From positions 7,730 through 71,729 of the forward strand of contig RPOS01000015.1 of the NCBI GenBank assembly GCA_003820635.1: DNA of 64,000 bases, read 5' to 3'. Below the pieces are notes generated by a model. It was not told where the DNA came from, searched no databases, and was given only the letters and a program-made list of their open reading frames with translations. How positions within the stretch are numbered: position 1 is the first letter of the stretch; the number at the start of each line of letters is the position of its first letter. The position numbers were made by a program, and so were the translations under genes. The stretch is from Verrucomicrobiaceae bacterium. GTDB lineage: Bacteria; Verrucomicrobiota; Verrucomicrobiae; Verrucomicrobiales; Akkermansiaceae. Positions 54,970 through 63,146 of this stretch are shown one piece after another.

Positions 54970-57552
54970 ATGAGTGACGAAACGTCCGCGTTCGAGCCCA
55001 CCCGCCGCCAGTGGACGGGCTACTGGAGCATGATCGTCCAGCAGACGCAGAATGCGTTCAACGACAAGATGGCGCAGTTCATCCTGATCCCGCTGGGCGG
55101 TGCGGTCGGGTTTGCGGTGGAGTCGCTGGCGGGCTTGATGATCGCGCTGCCCTTCGTGCTCTTCGCGCCCGTGGCCGGCTGGCTGAGCGACCGGTTTTCG
55201 AAACGCGATGTGATGTTCGGCTCGGCGGTGCTGCAGTTGATCGTGTTGCTTTGGATCTCCGCATCGGTGTGGCTGAAGCACCTGCCGCTGGCACTTTTTG
55301 GATTTTTCATGCTGGCCTTGCAGTCGGCGTTTTTCAGCCCGGCGAAAATCGGCATCAACAAGGAACTCGTCGGCTCGCGGCATCTCGGGTTCGCCACCGC
55401 CATCCAGCAGATGACGGCCATGCTGGCCATTCTCGTCGGCCAGATCATCGCCGGCTGGGTGTTTGACCGCCGCTATCAGGCGCTGGGCGGTGGGTCGGAG
55501 CATGCCTGGCAGGCGGCGTTGTGGCCGTTGGTTGCTCTAACAGCTTTAGCGGCACCGGCCTTGTGGCTGGCATGGATCATCCCGCGGGTGCCAGCACAGG
55601 GCGGTGGAAAATTCACTGCCGGGGTGGCGGTGAGCCATTTCGCCCATCTCAAGGATTTGTGGCATCACGCGCCGTTGCGCCGCGCCTCGTTCGGAGTGGC
55701 GTTTTTCTGGGGTTTCGCGGCCTTCATCAACCTGTGGTCGGTGAAACTGGCCAAGGAAATCACCGGCGGCGGCGAGGGTTTCGGCACGCTTTCCTCGGTC
55801 TTCATGGCGGCGGCCTCGCTCGGCATGGCGGCGGGCTTCGGCTTCGCCTCATGGCTCCTGCGCCGGCGCATCGAGCTCGGCTGGGTGCCGCTGGCCGGCC
55901 TCGCGATGGCACTTGCCTCGTTGTTGCTGGCGGTCATTCCGCCCGCCGGTGCGGAGGAGTTCCTGCGGATCATGGAGGTGAATCCGCTCGCATTCGCCGC
56001 TTCCTCGCCACGCGGGGCTTGCTTTCTAACAACACTGGGGCTGCTGGCGTTTTTCTCCGCCGTTTTCCTCGCGCCGCTCAATGCCTGGATGCAGGACCAC
56101 TACCCGCCGGCCAAGCGAGGCGAACTGCAGGCCGCCGTGAACCTCCAGGACTGCCTGGCCGGCATCATCGCCGTGGCGATCATCGCCGCGTTTGAGCTCG
56201 GCGCGCGGAAACTCGGCATCGCGCCCTTGGCTGGATTCCGTTTCCAAATGATCTTCATCGCGCTGGCCTGCCTTGCGGCCACCATCCTCATCATCCGCGT
56301 GCTGCCGGCGGACTTCATCCGTGTGATCGGCGTGACATTGATCCGCCTCATCTACCGGATCCGCACCGCGCATCCCGAGCGCCTGCCCGCCAAGGGCGGA
56401 GTGCTGCTCTTGCCGAATCATGTCACCTTCGCGGATGCGTTCTTCATTGCGGCCGCCAGTCCGCGGCCGGTGCGCTTTGTGATGGATGAGGCCTTCACGG
56501 CAAACCGCGCCATCCGCGTGTTCACCGGCATCTTCGCCACCGTCAATATCCGCCGTGACCAATCGCTGGAAGCGATCCGCATCGTCATCCGGGCGCTCAA
56601 GGATGGCGATGTGGTCTGCATGTTTCCCGAGGGCCAGATCACCCGCACCGGCACCCTCTGCCCGCTCCAGCGCGGCTTCGAGCTCATCGCCCGGAAGGCA
56701 GGCCATCCTTTGATACCCGTGTGGTGCGATGGCTCGTGGGGTTCCATCTTCTCCTTCGAGCGCAACCGCTTTTTCCGGAAAATGCCGCATCGCCTCAAGC
56801 ATGGCATCACCGTGGCCTTCGGCGAAAACATGTCTCCGGACGACGCCAGCATCGAGTCCGTGCGCCACGGCATCCTCCGCGCCTCATCCGATGCCCTGGC
56901 GCGGCGTTTCTCCGGCCGCAGTTGGTCCCGGCGCATGCCGCGCGGGCAAAACCCGGCCATCGCGGCCTTTCGCGCGGCGGACGACCGCAGCCGCCGCAGG
57001 CTGTGGGTGAACGGCCACCAGATCGGCATGATCAACGCGCTGCCGTGGCGGCGCACCATTCACCTGCTCAAGGATGATTTGGCCGTTGCCGGTCTAACAA
57101 GTCTCACCGCCGCATTCCCCGCTCTCTTCGGCGCGGCCATCCGGCTGCACGACCACTTCGATGGCGCACACGACGCCGCCTGGGTGGGCGGGGATTTCCT
57201 GCGCGGGGAAATCCAGTATTCGCAGATCACGGCCAGCCTCATCGTTTTCCATGACTTCGGCACCCAGGCGCTCAAACCCGTCGAGCGCGCCGGTCTTTGC
57301 CACTGCCCCGGCCTCGCGGTGCAGGGCATGGTGCTGGCGATGTCGATGCCGCACCCGCCGCCGCCTGCCGACGACCTGCCGCCCCAGCTCGGCCACAAGC
57401 CCCGCTCATGGGGGAAACTGCTGCCCGGCTGGCACGTCGGGTGCCATCCCCAGAACGGTGCGCCCGTCGTCATGGGCCCCGCCGCGCCGCATCATGGCCT
57501 GCCGCTGCCCGCCGGATGCTCGCTGGATGCCGAGGGCTTCCTGGTTTGTTAG
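54970..57552 (+). CDS. MFS transporter-acyltransferase fusion with a decayed ligase tail (Aas-like)
   Basis: An 860-residue protein from the ATG at 54970. Residues 1-440 are a 12-helix MFS domain of LplT type ('GYWSMIVQQTQNAFNDKMAQ', 'SPAKIGINKEL'). Residues about 455-650 are a PlsC acyltransferase with H(X)4D at His484/Asp489 ('NHVTFADAFF') and 'MFPEGQITRTGTLCPLQRGF'. The last 200 residues look like pieces of the acyl-ACP/CoA ligase domain of Aas proteins: 'GHQIGMINALPWRR', 'GMVLAMSMPHPPPPADDLPP' and 'SLDAEGFLV'. The AMP-binding core is missing and the gene stops where the ligase C-terminal lobe should begin. Lysophospholipid import and re-acylation is the family role; the ligase step is probably lost here. 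Confidence 0.82.
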   Translation: MSDETSAFEPTRRQWTGYWSMIVQQTQNAFNDKMAQFILIPLGGAVGFAVESLAGLMIALPFVLFAPVAGWLSDRFSKRDVMFGSAVLQLIVLLWISASVWLKHLPLALFGFFMLALQSAFFSPAKIGINKELVGSRHLGFATAIQQMTAMLAILVGQIIAGWVFDRRYQALGGGSEHAWQAALWPLVALTALAAPALWLAWIIPRVPAQGGGKFTAGVAVSHFAHLKDLWHHAPLRRASFGVAFFWGFAAFINLWSVKLAKEITGGGEGFGTLSSVFMAAASLGMAAGFGFASWLLRRRIELGWVPLAGLAMALASLLLAVIPPAGAEEFLRIMEVNPLAFAASSPRGACFLTTLGLLAFFSAVFLAPLNAWMQDHYPPAKRGELQAAVNLQDCLAGIIAVAIIAAFELGARKLGIAPLAGFRFQMIFIALACLAATILIIRVLPADFIRVIGVTLIRLIYRIRTAHPERLPAKGGVLLLPNHVTFADAFFIAAASPRPVRFVMDEAFTANRAIRVFTGIFATVNIRRDQSLEAIRIVIRALKDGDVVCMFPEGQITRTGTLCPLQRGFELIARKAGHPLIPVWCDGSWGSIFSFERNRFFRKMPHRLKHGITVAFGENMSPDDASIESVRHGILRASSDALARRFSGRSWSRRMPRGQNPAIAAFRAADDRSRRRLWVNGHQIGMINALPWRRTIHLLKDDLAVAGLTSLTAAFPALFGAAIRLHDHFDGAHDAAWVGGDFLRGEIQYSQITASLIVFHDFGTQALKPVERAGLCHCPGLAVQGMVLAMSMPHPPPPADDLPPQLGHKPRSWGKLLPGWHVGCHPQNGAPVVMGPAAPHHGLPLPAGCSLDAEGFLVC

Positions 57553-57556
57553 AAAC

Positions 57557-57919
57557 TCACGCCTTCCACAGCATCCTCAGGCCGAAAACCACCAGCAGCA
57601 CGCCGAAGATGCGGGTGAGCGTCTGGTTGCCGAGACTGCGCATCAGGTCGCTGCCGAACCACGCGGCCACCGCCGAGGCGAGGCCGACGGCGGCGACGAT
57701 CTTCCAGTCGATGAGGTTGTTGGCGCGGGCGTTGTTGAGCGTGGCGGCGATGGCGGTGACGATGATGACCGCCATCGAGGTGGCCACCGCCTGCTTGTGT
57801 TCGAGCCCCAGCAGGCCGACGAACGCGGGCACCATCACGATGCCGCCGCCCACGCCGCAGAGCGCGCCGAGCAGTCCGGCGGCAAGGCCGGTGAGTGTGG
57901 CAAGGATCACAAGTTTCAT
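57557..57919 (-). CDS. TauE/SafE-family membrane protein, half-size
   Basis: A 120-residue protein with about four transmembrane helices from the ATG at 57919. The family motif is 'GLLGALCGVGGGIVMVPAFV', with the Gly-rich loop, and 'ATSMAVIIVTAIAATLNNAR' follows. Full-length TauE/SafE sulfite or sulfoacetate exporters have two such halves (about 250 residues). Half-length members exist and probably dimerise. It converges on the MFS-acyltransferase fusion with a gap of only four bases. Confidence 0.82.
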   Translation of the reverse strand: MKLVILATLTGLAAGLLGALCGVGGGIVMVPAFVGLLGLEHKQAVATSMAVIIVTAIAATLNNARANNLIDWKIVAAVGLASAVAAWFGSDLMRSLGNQTLTRIFGVLLVVFGLRMLWKA

Positions 57920-58062
57920 GACGGTGATTGCCCGCGGTTGAAACCGCAGACGCGCCACAGCCATAACCAAGCCTGTCGGAAACGGCGATGAAAATCACCC
58001 GCCTGCCGGATCCCCGCATGAGCGCTTTTCATTTCGGGAAACGGCGGCATACAATCCGCGCC

Positions 58063-58938
58063 ATGCATTCGATGACTGGATTCGGCCGTGGCTCGGCCAC
58101 CTCGCAAACATGGCACGCCACCGTGGAGATCAACTCGGTGAACCGCAAACAGGCGGAAGTGGTCGTGCAGGCGCCGCGCGAGCTTTCCGAACTCGAAGGG
58201 CGCATCCGCAAGGCCGTGCTCGGCGTGGTTTCCCGCGGCCGCATCCAGGTCTCCATCAATCTTGAACGCGGCCAGGGCGCGCTGGCATCCATCAAGGTGG
58301 ACGCGGCTCTTGCACGGGCTTTTCACCATGCCTTCACGGAGCTTGGCCAGGCCGTCGGCCAGCAAGTGTTTCCCACCGCTTCCGATTACCTCCGCCAGCC
58401 GGGCATCCTCAATTCCGGCGCGGGTGAGATCGATGCCGAGGATGCATGGCAAACCATCAAGCCCGCACTCGATGACGCGCTCGCCTCCATCGCCGCGATG
58501 CGGCAAACCGAGGGCGCCCACCTCAGGGAGGATTTCCTCGCACGGCTCGACATCCTCGCCGCCTTCGTCGCAAAAATCGCCGCCGAGGCACCCGCCCGGC
58601 CGATCCGCCAGCGCGAGTTGTTAGACAAGCGCCTGCGCGAGGCCGGCCTCGATCTGGATCCGGCCGACGAGCGCGTGGTGCGCGAGCTCGCGCTCTTCGC
58701 CGACCGCTGCGATGTGAGCGAGGAACTCACGCGGCTGGATTCGCATTTTGCGAAATTCCGCGAATATCTCGATGCCGCCGAGCCACCCGGCCGCGCGCTG
58801 GATTTCCTCTGCCAGGAGATGTTCCGCGAGTTCAACACCATCGGCTCCAAGGCCAACGACGCCGGCATCGCCCACACCATCGTCGAAGCCAAGACCGAGC
58901 TGGAGAAAATCCGCGAGCAGGTGCAGAACGTGGAATGA
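58063..58938 (+). CDS. YicC-family endoribonuclease
   Basis: A 291-residue protein from the ATG at 58063, chosen because 'MHSMTGFGRGSATSQTW' matches the family start. Other YicC blocks are 'INSVNRKQAEVVVQAPRELS', 'LAAFVAKIAAEAPARPIRQR', 'DRCDVSEELTRLDSHFAKFR' and the C-terminal 'DFLCQEMFREFNTIGSKAND'. E. coli YicC promotes cleavage of RyhB small RNA; the family acts as an RNase. The downstream chloride channel start follows after four bases, so the two are co-transcribed. Confidence 0.9.
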   Translation: MHSMTGFGRGSATSQTWHATVEINSVNRKQAEVVVQAPRELSELEGRIRKAVLGVVSRGRIQVSINLERGQGALASIKVDAALARAFHHAFTELGQAVGQQVFPTASDYLRQPGILNSGAGEIDAEDAWQTIKPALDDALASIAAMRQTEGAHLREDFLARLDILAAFVAKIAAEAPARPIRQRELLDKRLREAGLDLDPADERVVRELALFADRCDVSEELTRLDSHFAKFREYLDAAEPPGRALDFLCQEMFREFNTIGSKANDAGIAHTIVEAKTELEKIREQVQNVE

Positions 58939-58942
58939 GGTG

Positions 58943-60202
58943 ATGATCCCGCGCCCGTTCCAGCTTCTTGCCGCCGTGAAATGGCTGGCGGTGCTCATTC
59001 CGATGGCGGTGGTGATCGGTTCGGCATCGGCTTTTTTCCTGTGGAGCCTGGATGCGCTCACCCGTGTTCGTTTTGCAAATCCATGGCTGCTGTGGCTGCT
59101 GCCGCTGGCGGGTCTGGCGATCGGCTGGATCTATCATCATTATGGGAAATGCGCGTCCGGCGGAAACAACCTGCTCATTGATGAAATCCACCAGCCCGGT
59201 GCCGGAGTGCCGCGGCGGATGGCTCCGTTGATTCTGTTAGGCACATTGGTCACGCATCTTTTCGGCGGCTCGGCCGGGCGCGAGGGCACGGCGCTGCAGA
59301 TGGGCGGCGGCATCGCGGCCACCTTCGCGCGGATCTTGAAACTGGATGCCGCCAGCGCGCGCCTGCTGCTGATGGCGGGCGTGGCGGCGGGCTTTGGCTC
59401 GGTCTTCGGCACGCCCATCGCCGGAGCGGTGTTCGCGCTGGAAGTGCTCGTCATCGGGCGGATGCAATATGATGCGCTGATCCCGTGTTTCATCGCCTCG
59501 CTGGTGGCGGACTGGACTTGCAGCGCGTGGGGAGTGGGTCACACGCACTATCATGTGGCGGTGGCGGCCGCGCCGCGCGTTGATTTCATGTTGTTTGGAA
59601 AAGTCGTGCTGGCAGCCATCGCGTTTGGTCTGGCCGGCGGCTTGTTTTCGCTCTGCTCGCACAAGCTGGCGGATGTTTTCAAACGCTTCATCCCGCGCCC
59701 GGAACTGCGCCCGGTGGCGGGCGGGGTGTTGGTGATCGGCTTGTTTTTTCTAGCAGGAACGCCGGATTACCTCGGCCTCGGCGTGCTCGGCAACCGCCCG
59801 GACGCGATCACGCTGCCCGCGATGTTCAGCAGCATGGAGATTCCGGCCAGCGCTTGGATTTGGAAGCTGGCCTTCACCGTCGTCACGCTTGCCGCGGGCT
59901 TCAAGGGCGGCGAGGTCACGCCCTTGTTCTTCATCGGCGCGGCCTTGGGAAACACGCTGGCCATCGTGCTCGGAGCGCCGGTGGATTTGTTCGCGGCGCT
60001 GGGTTTCGTGGCCATTTTCGCAGGCGCGACCAACACGCCGCTGGCATCCACGCTGCTGGGCATGGAGCTCTTCGGCGCGGGCAACGGCCTCTACCTCGCC
60101 ACGGCCTGCATCATCGCCTACCGCTTCAGCGGCCACACCGGCATCTACGCCGCGCAGCGCCTCGCCGTGCCGAAATTCCGCGCGCTGGAGCACGACAAGT
60201 GA
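58943..60202 (+). CDS. ClC-family chloride channel/antiporter
   Basis: A 419-residue membrane protein. The three ClC selectivity motifs are present: 'FGGSAGREGTALQMGGGIAA' (GREGP region, Thr in place of Pro, gating Glu kept), 'GSVFGTPIAGAVFALEVLVI' (GxFxP) and 'KGGEVTPLFFIGAALGNTLA'. The N-terminal helix begins at about residue 8. The ATG at 58943 is used (a GTG three bases before is in frame). No CBS domains are attached. Chloride/proton exchange or fluoride export cannot be distinguished with certainty; the Glu-containing GREG favours the chloride group. Confidence 0.88.
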   Translation: MIPRPFQLLAAVKWLAVLIPMAVVIGSASAFFLWSLDALTRVRFANPWLLWLLPLAGLAIGWIYHHYGKCASGGNNLLIDEIHQPGAGVPRRMAPLILLGTLVTHLFGGSAGREGTALQMGGGIAATFARILKLDAASARLLLMAGVAAGFGSVFGTPIAGAVFALEVLVIGRMQYDALIPCFIASLVADWTCSAWGVGHTHYHVAVAAAPRVDFMLFGKVVLAAIAFGLAGGLFSLCSHKLADVFKRFIPRPELRPVAGGVLVIGLFFLAGTPDYLGLGVLGNRPDAITLPAMFSSMEIPASAWIWKLAFTVVTLAAGFKGGEVTPLFFIGAALGNTLAIVLGAPVDLFAALGFVAIFAGATNTPLASTLLGMELFGAGNGLYLATACIIAYRFSGHTGIYAAQRLAVPKFRALEHDK

Positions 60203-60241
60203 CTTGCCAGCCCCCCATGCGGCGTTTACCCACTGCCTCAC

Positions 60242-60313
60242 GCCCCCGTAGTTCAACGGATAGAACAAGCGTTTCCTAAACGTTAGATTCAGGTTCGATT
60301 CCTGACGGGGGTA
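60242..60313 (+). tRNA. tRNA-Arg (anticodon CCU)
   Basis: All arms fold: the acceptor GCCCCCG pairs with CGGGGGT (final G-U), D-arm GTTC/GAAC, anticodon stem AGCGT/ACGTT with loop TTCCTAA (anticodon CCT in DNA), a 4-base variable loop, and T-arm TCAGG-TTCGATT-CCTGA. The discriminator base is A. The CCA end is not encoded. It decodes the codon AGG. Confidence 0.93.
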
Positions 60314-60336
60314 GTTTTGATTTTTCCAGAGCACAC

Positions 60337-61077
60337 ATGCGTGGGTTTCATCAGCTGATTTTGGCCTTTTTGATCTGGATGGCATTGCCTGTGTCCGCAC
60401 GTTGCGAGGCGTTGCCGGATTCGCTGGCCTCGCCGCCGGATAGCGGGGTGCGCGATGCCAGCGGATTTTTCGGACGGGACTCCGGGGCGGGTGAGCGCAT
60501 TTCCGCCCAGCTGCGCCAGCTTGAGAACGACCATGGATACCGGATGTATCTGGTGGTGGAGCCGGTCTTCATCTCGGCCACCGCGCCGGAGCTGGCGGTT
60601 CAACTGCACCAGGCGTGGCTGCCGGATGGCAATGGCATGGTGATTGTGTTTGAGGGCGGGAGCCGCAGCATGGGTTTCGGCCGGGATCTCGGGGTGAAGA
60701 AGGAGGCGGAGGTGGCGGGTGATCTGGTGCCCACGCATGAAACCGCAGCCATCCTCCAGAAAGCCTTGCTCGCCACGGACACGGCGCTTGCACCGCCGGT
60801 TTATCTTGAGACCTTGGTGGGCAACTTGGTCCGGGAGTTGAACGGCTATTTCCAACGCCGTGCCGCCCCTCCGCCGGACGGGCGCTCGCTGCGTTTCGCC
60901 TTGCTGGCGCTTGGCGGCCTCGCGCTGTTGGGGCTGGTGGCCATCGCCGTGGGCGCGCTCACCCGGCTCCGCTCGGTGGCTGGAGTGCGCGCGTTGCGCT
61001 TTCCCGCGGTGGACCGTCCGGAGCGGCTCGGTGCGCCCTGCGGCGGCAGTGTGACGACTCGTGGTTTCGGAAATTAG
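60337..61077 (+). CDS. TPM-domain protein (YgcG-like), secreted and membrane-anchored
   Basis: A 246-residue protein. A signal peptide (1-22, ending 'MALPVSARC') is followed by a TPM-type domain (about 35-150). The domain shows the usual short-helix start, 'DASGFFGRDSGAGERISAQL', and strands 'YRMYLVVEPVFIS' and 'GNGMVIVFEGGSRSMGFGRD'. One transmembrane segment is at about 187-208. TPM domains have phosphatase or photosystem-repair roles in plants; bacterial functions are unclear. It starts 23 bases after the tRNA gene. The C-terminal tail after the membrane helix is basic and unremarkable. Confidence 0.7.
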   Translation: MRGFHQLILAFLIWMALPVSARCEALPDSLASPPDSGVRDASGFFGRDSGAGERISAQLRQLENDHGYRMYLVVEPVFISATAPELAVQLHQAWLPDGNGMVIVFEGGSRSMGFGRDLGVKKEAEVAGDLVPTHETAAILQKALLATDTALAPPVYLETLVGNLVRELNGYFQRRAAPPPDGRSLRFALLALGGLALLGLVAIAVGALTRLRSVAGVRALRFPAVDRPERLGAPCGGSVTTRGFGN

Positions 61078-61087
61078 CCGCGTTTTT

Positions 61088-61111
61088 CCGGATTGTGCAG
61101 ACACAATCCGG
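61088..61111. repeat. Perfect 10-bp hairpin before the metalloprotease gene
   Basis: CCGGATTGTG (61088-61097) and CACAATCCGG (61102-61111) with a 4-base loop, preceded by TTTTT. It lies 10 bases after the stop of the TPM gene and 15 bases before the next start. It could be a terminator-like structure or a member of the short hairpin family. Confidence 0.6.
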
Positions 61112-61126
61112 CGGTTAGTTCCGGAC

Positions 61127-61492
61127 ATGGATTTCGAAACGCTGAGCCGCTGGGCTGACGAGGAACTCAAGGCACTCATCAAGGTTTTACCGGACGACGT
61201 GCGCGACGCCGCACGGCATGTGCCGGTTTCCATGGAGGAAAAACCCGGGCAGGGCGCGTTCGATGACGAGCTGGAGGGCGACGAGCTCGGGCTCTTCGAA
61301 GGTCCATCCGCGATGGAGGAACCCGAGGCTGGCGATCTGCCGCGCATCCGGCTTTTCCTCATGAACCTCTGGGAATGGACGGACCGCGATGAGCAGGACT
61401 TCCGCGACGAGGTGGGCACCACGTTTCTGCATGAGCTGGGCCATTACCTCGGTTGGGATGAGGGCGAGGTGAACGAGCGCGGGCTGGAATAA
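61127..61492 (+). CDS. Small zincin-type metallopeptidase-family protein
   Basis: A 121-residue protein from the ATG at 61127. The C-terminus carries 'TTFLHELGHYLGWDEGEV', an HExGHxxGxxE zinc motif of the minimal-MMP-like (zincin_1) family. The front part, 'FETLSRWADEELKALIKVLP' and 'HVPVSMEEKPGQG', is the usual family start. A stretch of acidic residues follows (about 45-70). Proteins of this family are widespread and cytoplasmic, with unknown substrates. A longer reading from a GTG at 61061 would run through the hairpin at 61088-61111 and is less likely. Confidence 0.82.
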   Translation: MDFETLSRWADEELKALIKVLPDDVRDAARHVPVSMEEKPGQGAFDDELEGDELGLFEGPSAMEEPEAGDLPRIRLFLMNLWEWTDRDEQDFRDEVGTTFLHELGHYLGWDEGEVNERGLE

Positions 61493-61530
61493 GCAGCGCA
61501 ACTTCCCGTTTGCCCCGTGGTTTCATTTCC

Positions 61531-63051
61531 ATGCTTCCACGGGCAGACGATACTTGGACACCATTTGAAGCCGCGCACTTGTTGAACCGCGCCGGCTTCG
61601 GTGGCAGTCCGGACGAGATCAAGGCCTTTCACGCGCTCGGCCGCTTCAAGGCTGTCGAATCGCTGCTTTCTCCTGCGGAGGCGGGCGATGCGTTTCCGCT
61701 GCCGGACTGGGCCAAGGAAGAGCGGGCACTGGCGGACATGCGCGAGGCCATGGAGCGCCGGCGCGGAATGCGGCAGGAGTTGGGCGGGCTTTCACCCGAG
61801 GAGGCCGAGAACAAACGCCGCGAGTTTTTCCAAGAGAGGCAGCGGGAAAACCGTCGCCGCGCGCTTGAGGCCCAGGGTTGGTGGTTCCGGCGCATGCTGC
61901 TCACCAAGGCTCCGCTGCGGGAGAAAATGACGCTTTTCTGGCACGACCACTTCGCCACTTCAGTCCAGAAGGTTCGGGAACCGGTCCTGATGATCCGGCA
62001 GAACCAACTGTTCCGTGAGCACGCCTTCGGCAGTTTCAAGTCGCTCACCCATGCCATCCTGATGGATCCGGCGATGATGTTGTATCTCGATACCCAGAAC
62101 TCACCGAAGGGCAAACCCAACGAGAACTTCGCCCGCGAGGTGATGGAACTCTTCACGCTCGGCGAGGGGAACTACACCGAGCAGGACATCCGCGAGGCGG
62201 CGCGCGCGTTCACCGGCTATCAGTTCAACCGCTTCACCGGTGAAGCCACCCACAACCGCAGGCTGTGGGATGAATCCGACAAGACCATCTTCGGGAAAAC
62301 CGGGCCATTCAACGGAGCGGATGTCATCAATCTCATTTTCGAAAAACCTGCGGCGGCACGATTCATCGTGGGAAAAATCTGGGAGTTGTTCGTTTATGAC
62401 AATCCGTCACCTGCAGCCATCGAGGCGCTGGCCGGTGGTTTTCGCAAGGCGGACTATCAGATGGCACCGTTGCTCAGGGATATCTTCCTTTCCAAGGAGT
62501 TTTACACAGAGGCATCCATCCGCTCGCAGATCAAATCCCCGGTGCAGTATCTCATCGGGTTGCTCAAGCAGCTCGAAATCACCCAGCCACCCGCCGGATT
62601 CGCCATCACCGCACAGCAACAGCTCGGCCAGGTCCTTTTCATGCCGCCCAACGTCGCCGGCTGGGACTGGGGCAAGGCGTGGATCAACACCAATACCCTG
62701 CTCACCCGCTATAATCTGGCCGGTTTCCTCACCAAGGGCGCGGAGGCTGGCGGCAAGGCGATGCGGATGGAAATGATGAAAACCCCCGGCATGGCACCTG
62801 CGCCGCGCAATGCCGGCTTTGGATGGAATGGCCCGGATTATGAAAAAATCGCGCCGCGCCCGCTGCGGGAAAATCCCTCCGAACTCGTCAATGCGCTCAT
62901 CTTCCGCTACTTCCAAGGGCCGCTTCCAGACAAGGCCCGCGGCTCGTTTGTCGAATACGCGAATGCGAAAAAAGGAGTCATCTTCACCGACAAGGAAACC
63001 GCCGAGTTGTGCCACCTCATGCTCAGCACCCCCTACTATCAGCTCTGCTGA
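61531..63051 (+). CDS. DUF1800-family protein
   Basis: A 506-residue protein. The DUF1800 signature blocks are 'AHLLNRAGFGGSPDEIKAF', 'LFWHDHFATSVQKV', 'YLDTQNSPKGKPNENFAREV' plus 'MELFTLGEGNYTEQDIREAA', and 'FMPPNVAGWDWGKAWINTNT'. The family is always found beside a DUF1501 gene, as here, and is common in Planctomycetes, Verrucomicrobia and marine bacteria; it may act on sulfated or surface polymers, but this is not established. The ATG at 61531 is used; a TTG at 61510 is an alternative. Confidence 0.88.
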   Translation: MLPRADDTWTPFEAAHLLNRAGFGGSPDEIKAFHALGRFKAVESLLSPAEAGDAFPLPDWAKEERALADMREAMERRRGMRQELGGLSPEEAENKRREFFQERQRENRRRALEAQGWWFRRMLLTKAPLREKMTLFWHDHFATSVQKVREPVLMIRQNQLFREHAFGSFKSLTHAILMDPAMMLYLDTQNSPKGKPNENFAREVMELFTLGEGNYTEQDIREAARAFTGYQFNRFTGEATHNRRLWDESDKTIFGKTGPFNGADVINLIFEKPAAARFIVGKIWELFVYDNPSPAAIEALAGGFRKADYQMAPLLRDIFLSKEFYTEASIRSQIKSPVQYLIGLLKQLEITQPPAGFAITAQQQLGQVLFMPPNVAGWDWGKAWINTNTLLTRYNLAGFLTKGAEAGGKAMRMEMMKTPGMAPAPRNAGFGWNGPDYEKIAPRPLRENPSELVNALIFRYFQGPLPDKARGSFVEYANAKKGVIFTDKETAELCHLMLSTPYYQLC

Positions 63052-63055
63052 TTAC

Positions 63056-63141
63056 CAGACACAAGACTGCAAGACACAAGACGCAAGAGAAGAGCCTTCG
63101 GGCGTTCCTTTTTTCATCCGCAATCCACAATCCACAATCTC
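63056..63141. repeat. Two heptad arrays between the DUF1800 and DUF1501 genes
   Basis: The first array (63056-63090) is CAGACAC, AAGACTG, CAAGACA, CAAGACG, CAAGAGA. The second (63121-63141) is CAATCCA, CAATCCA, CAATCTC. They fill almost the whole 95-base gap, and the second array ends five bases before the ATG at 63147, where no Shine-Dalgarno sequence is seen. Confidence 0.8.
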
Positions 63142-63146
63142 TTCCC

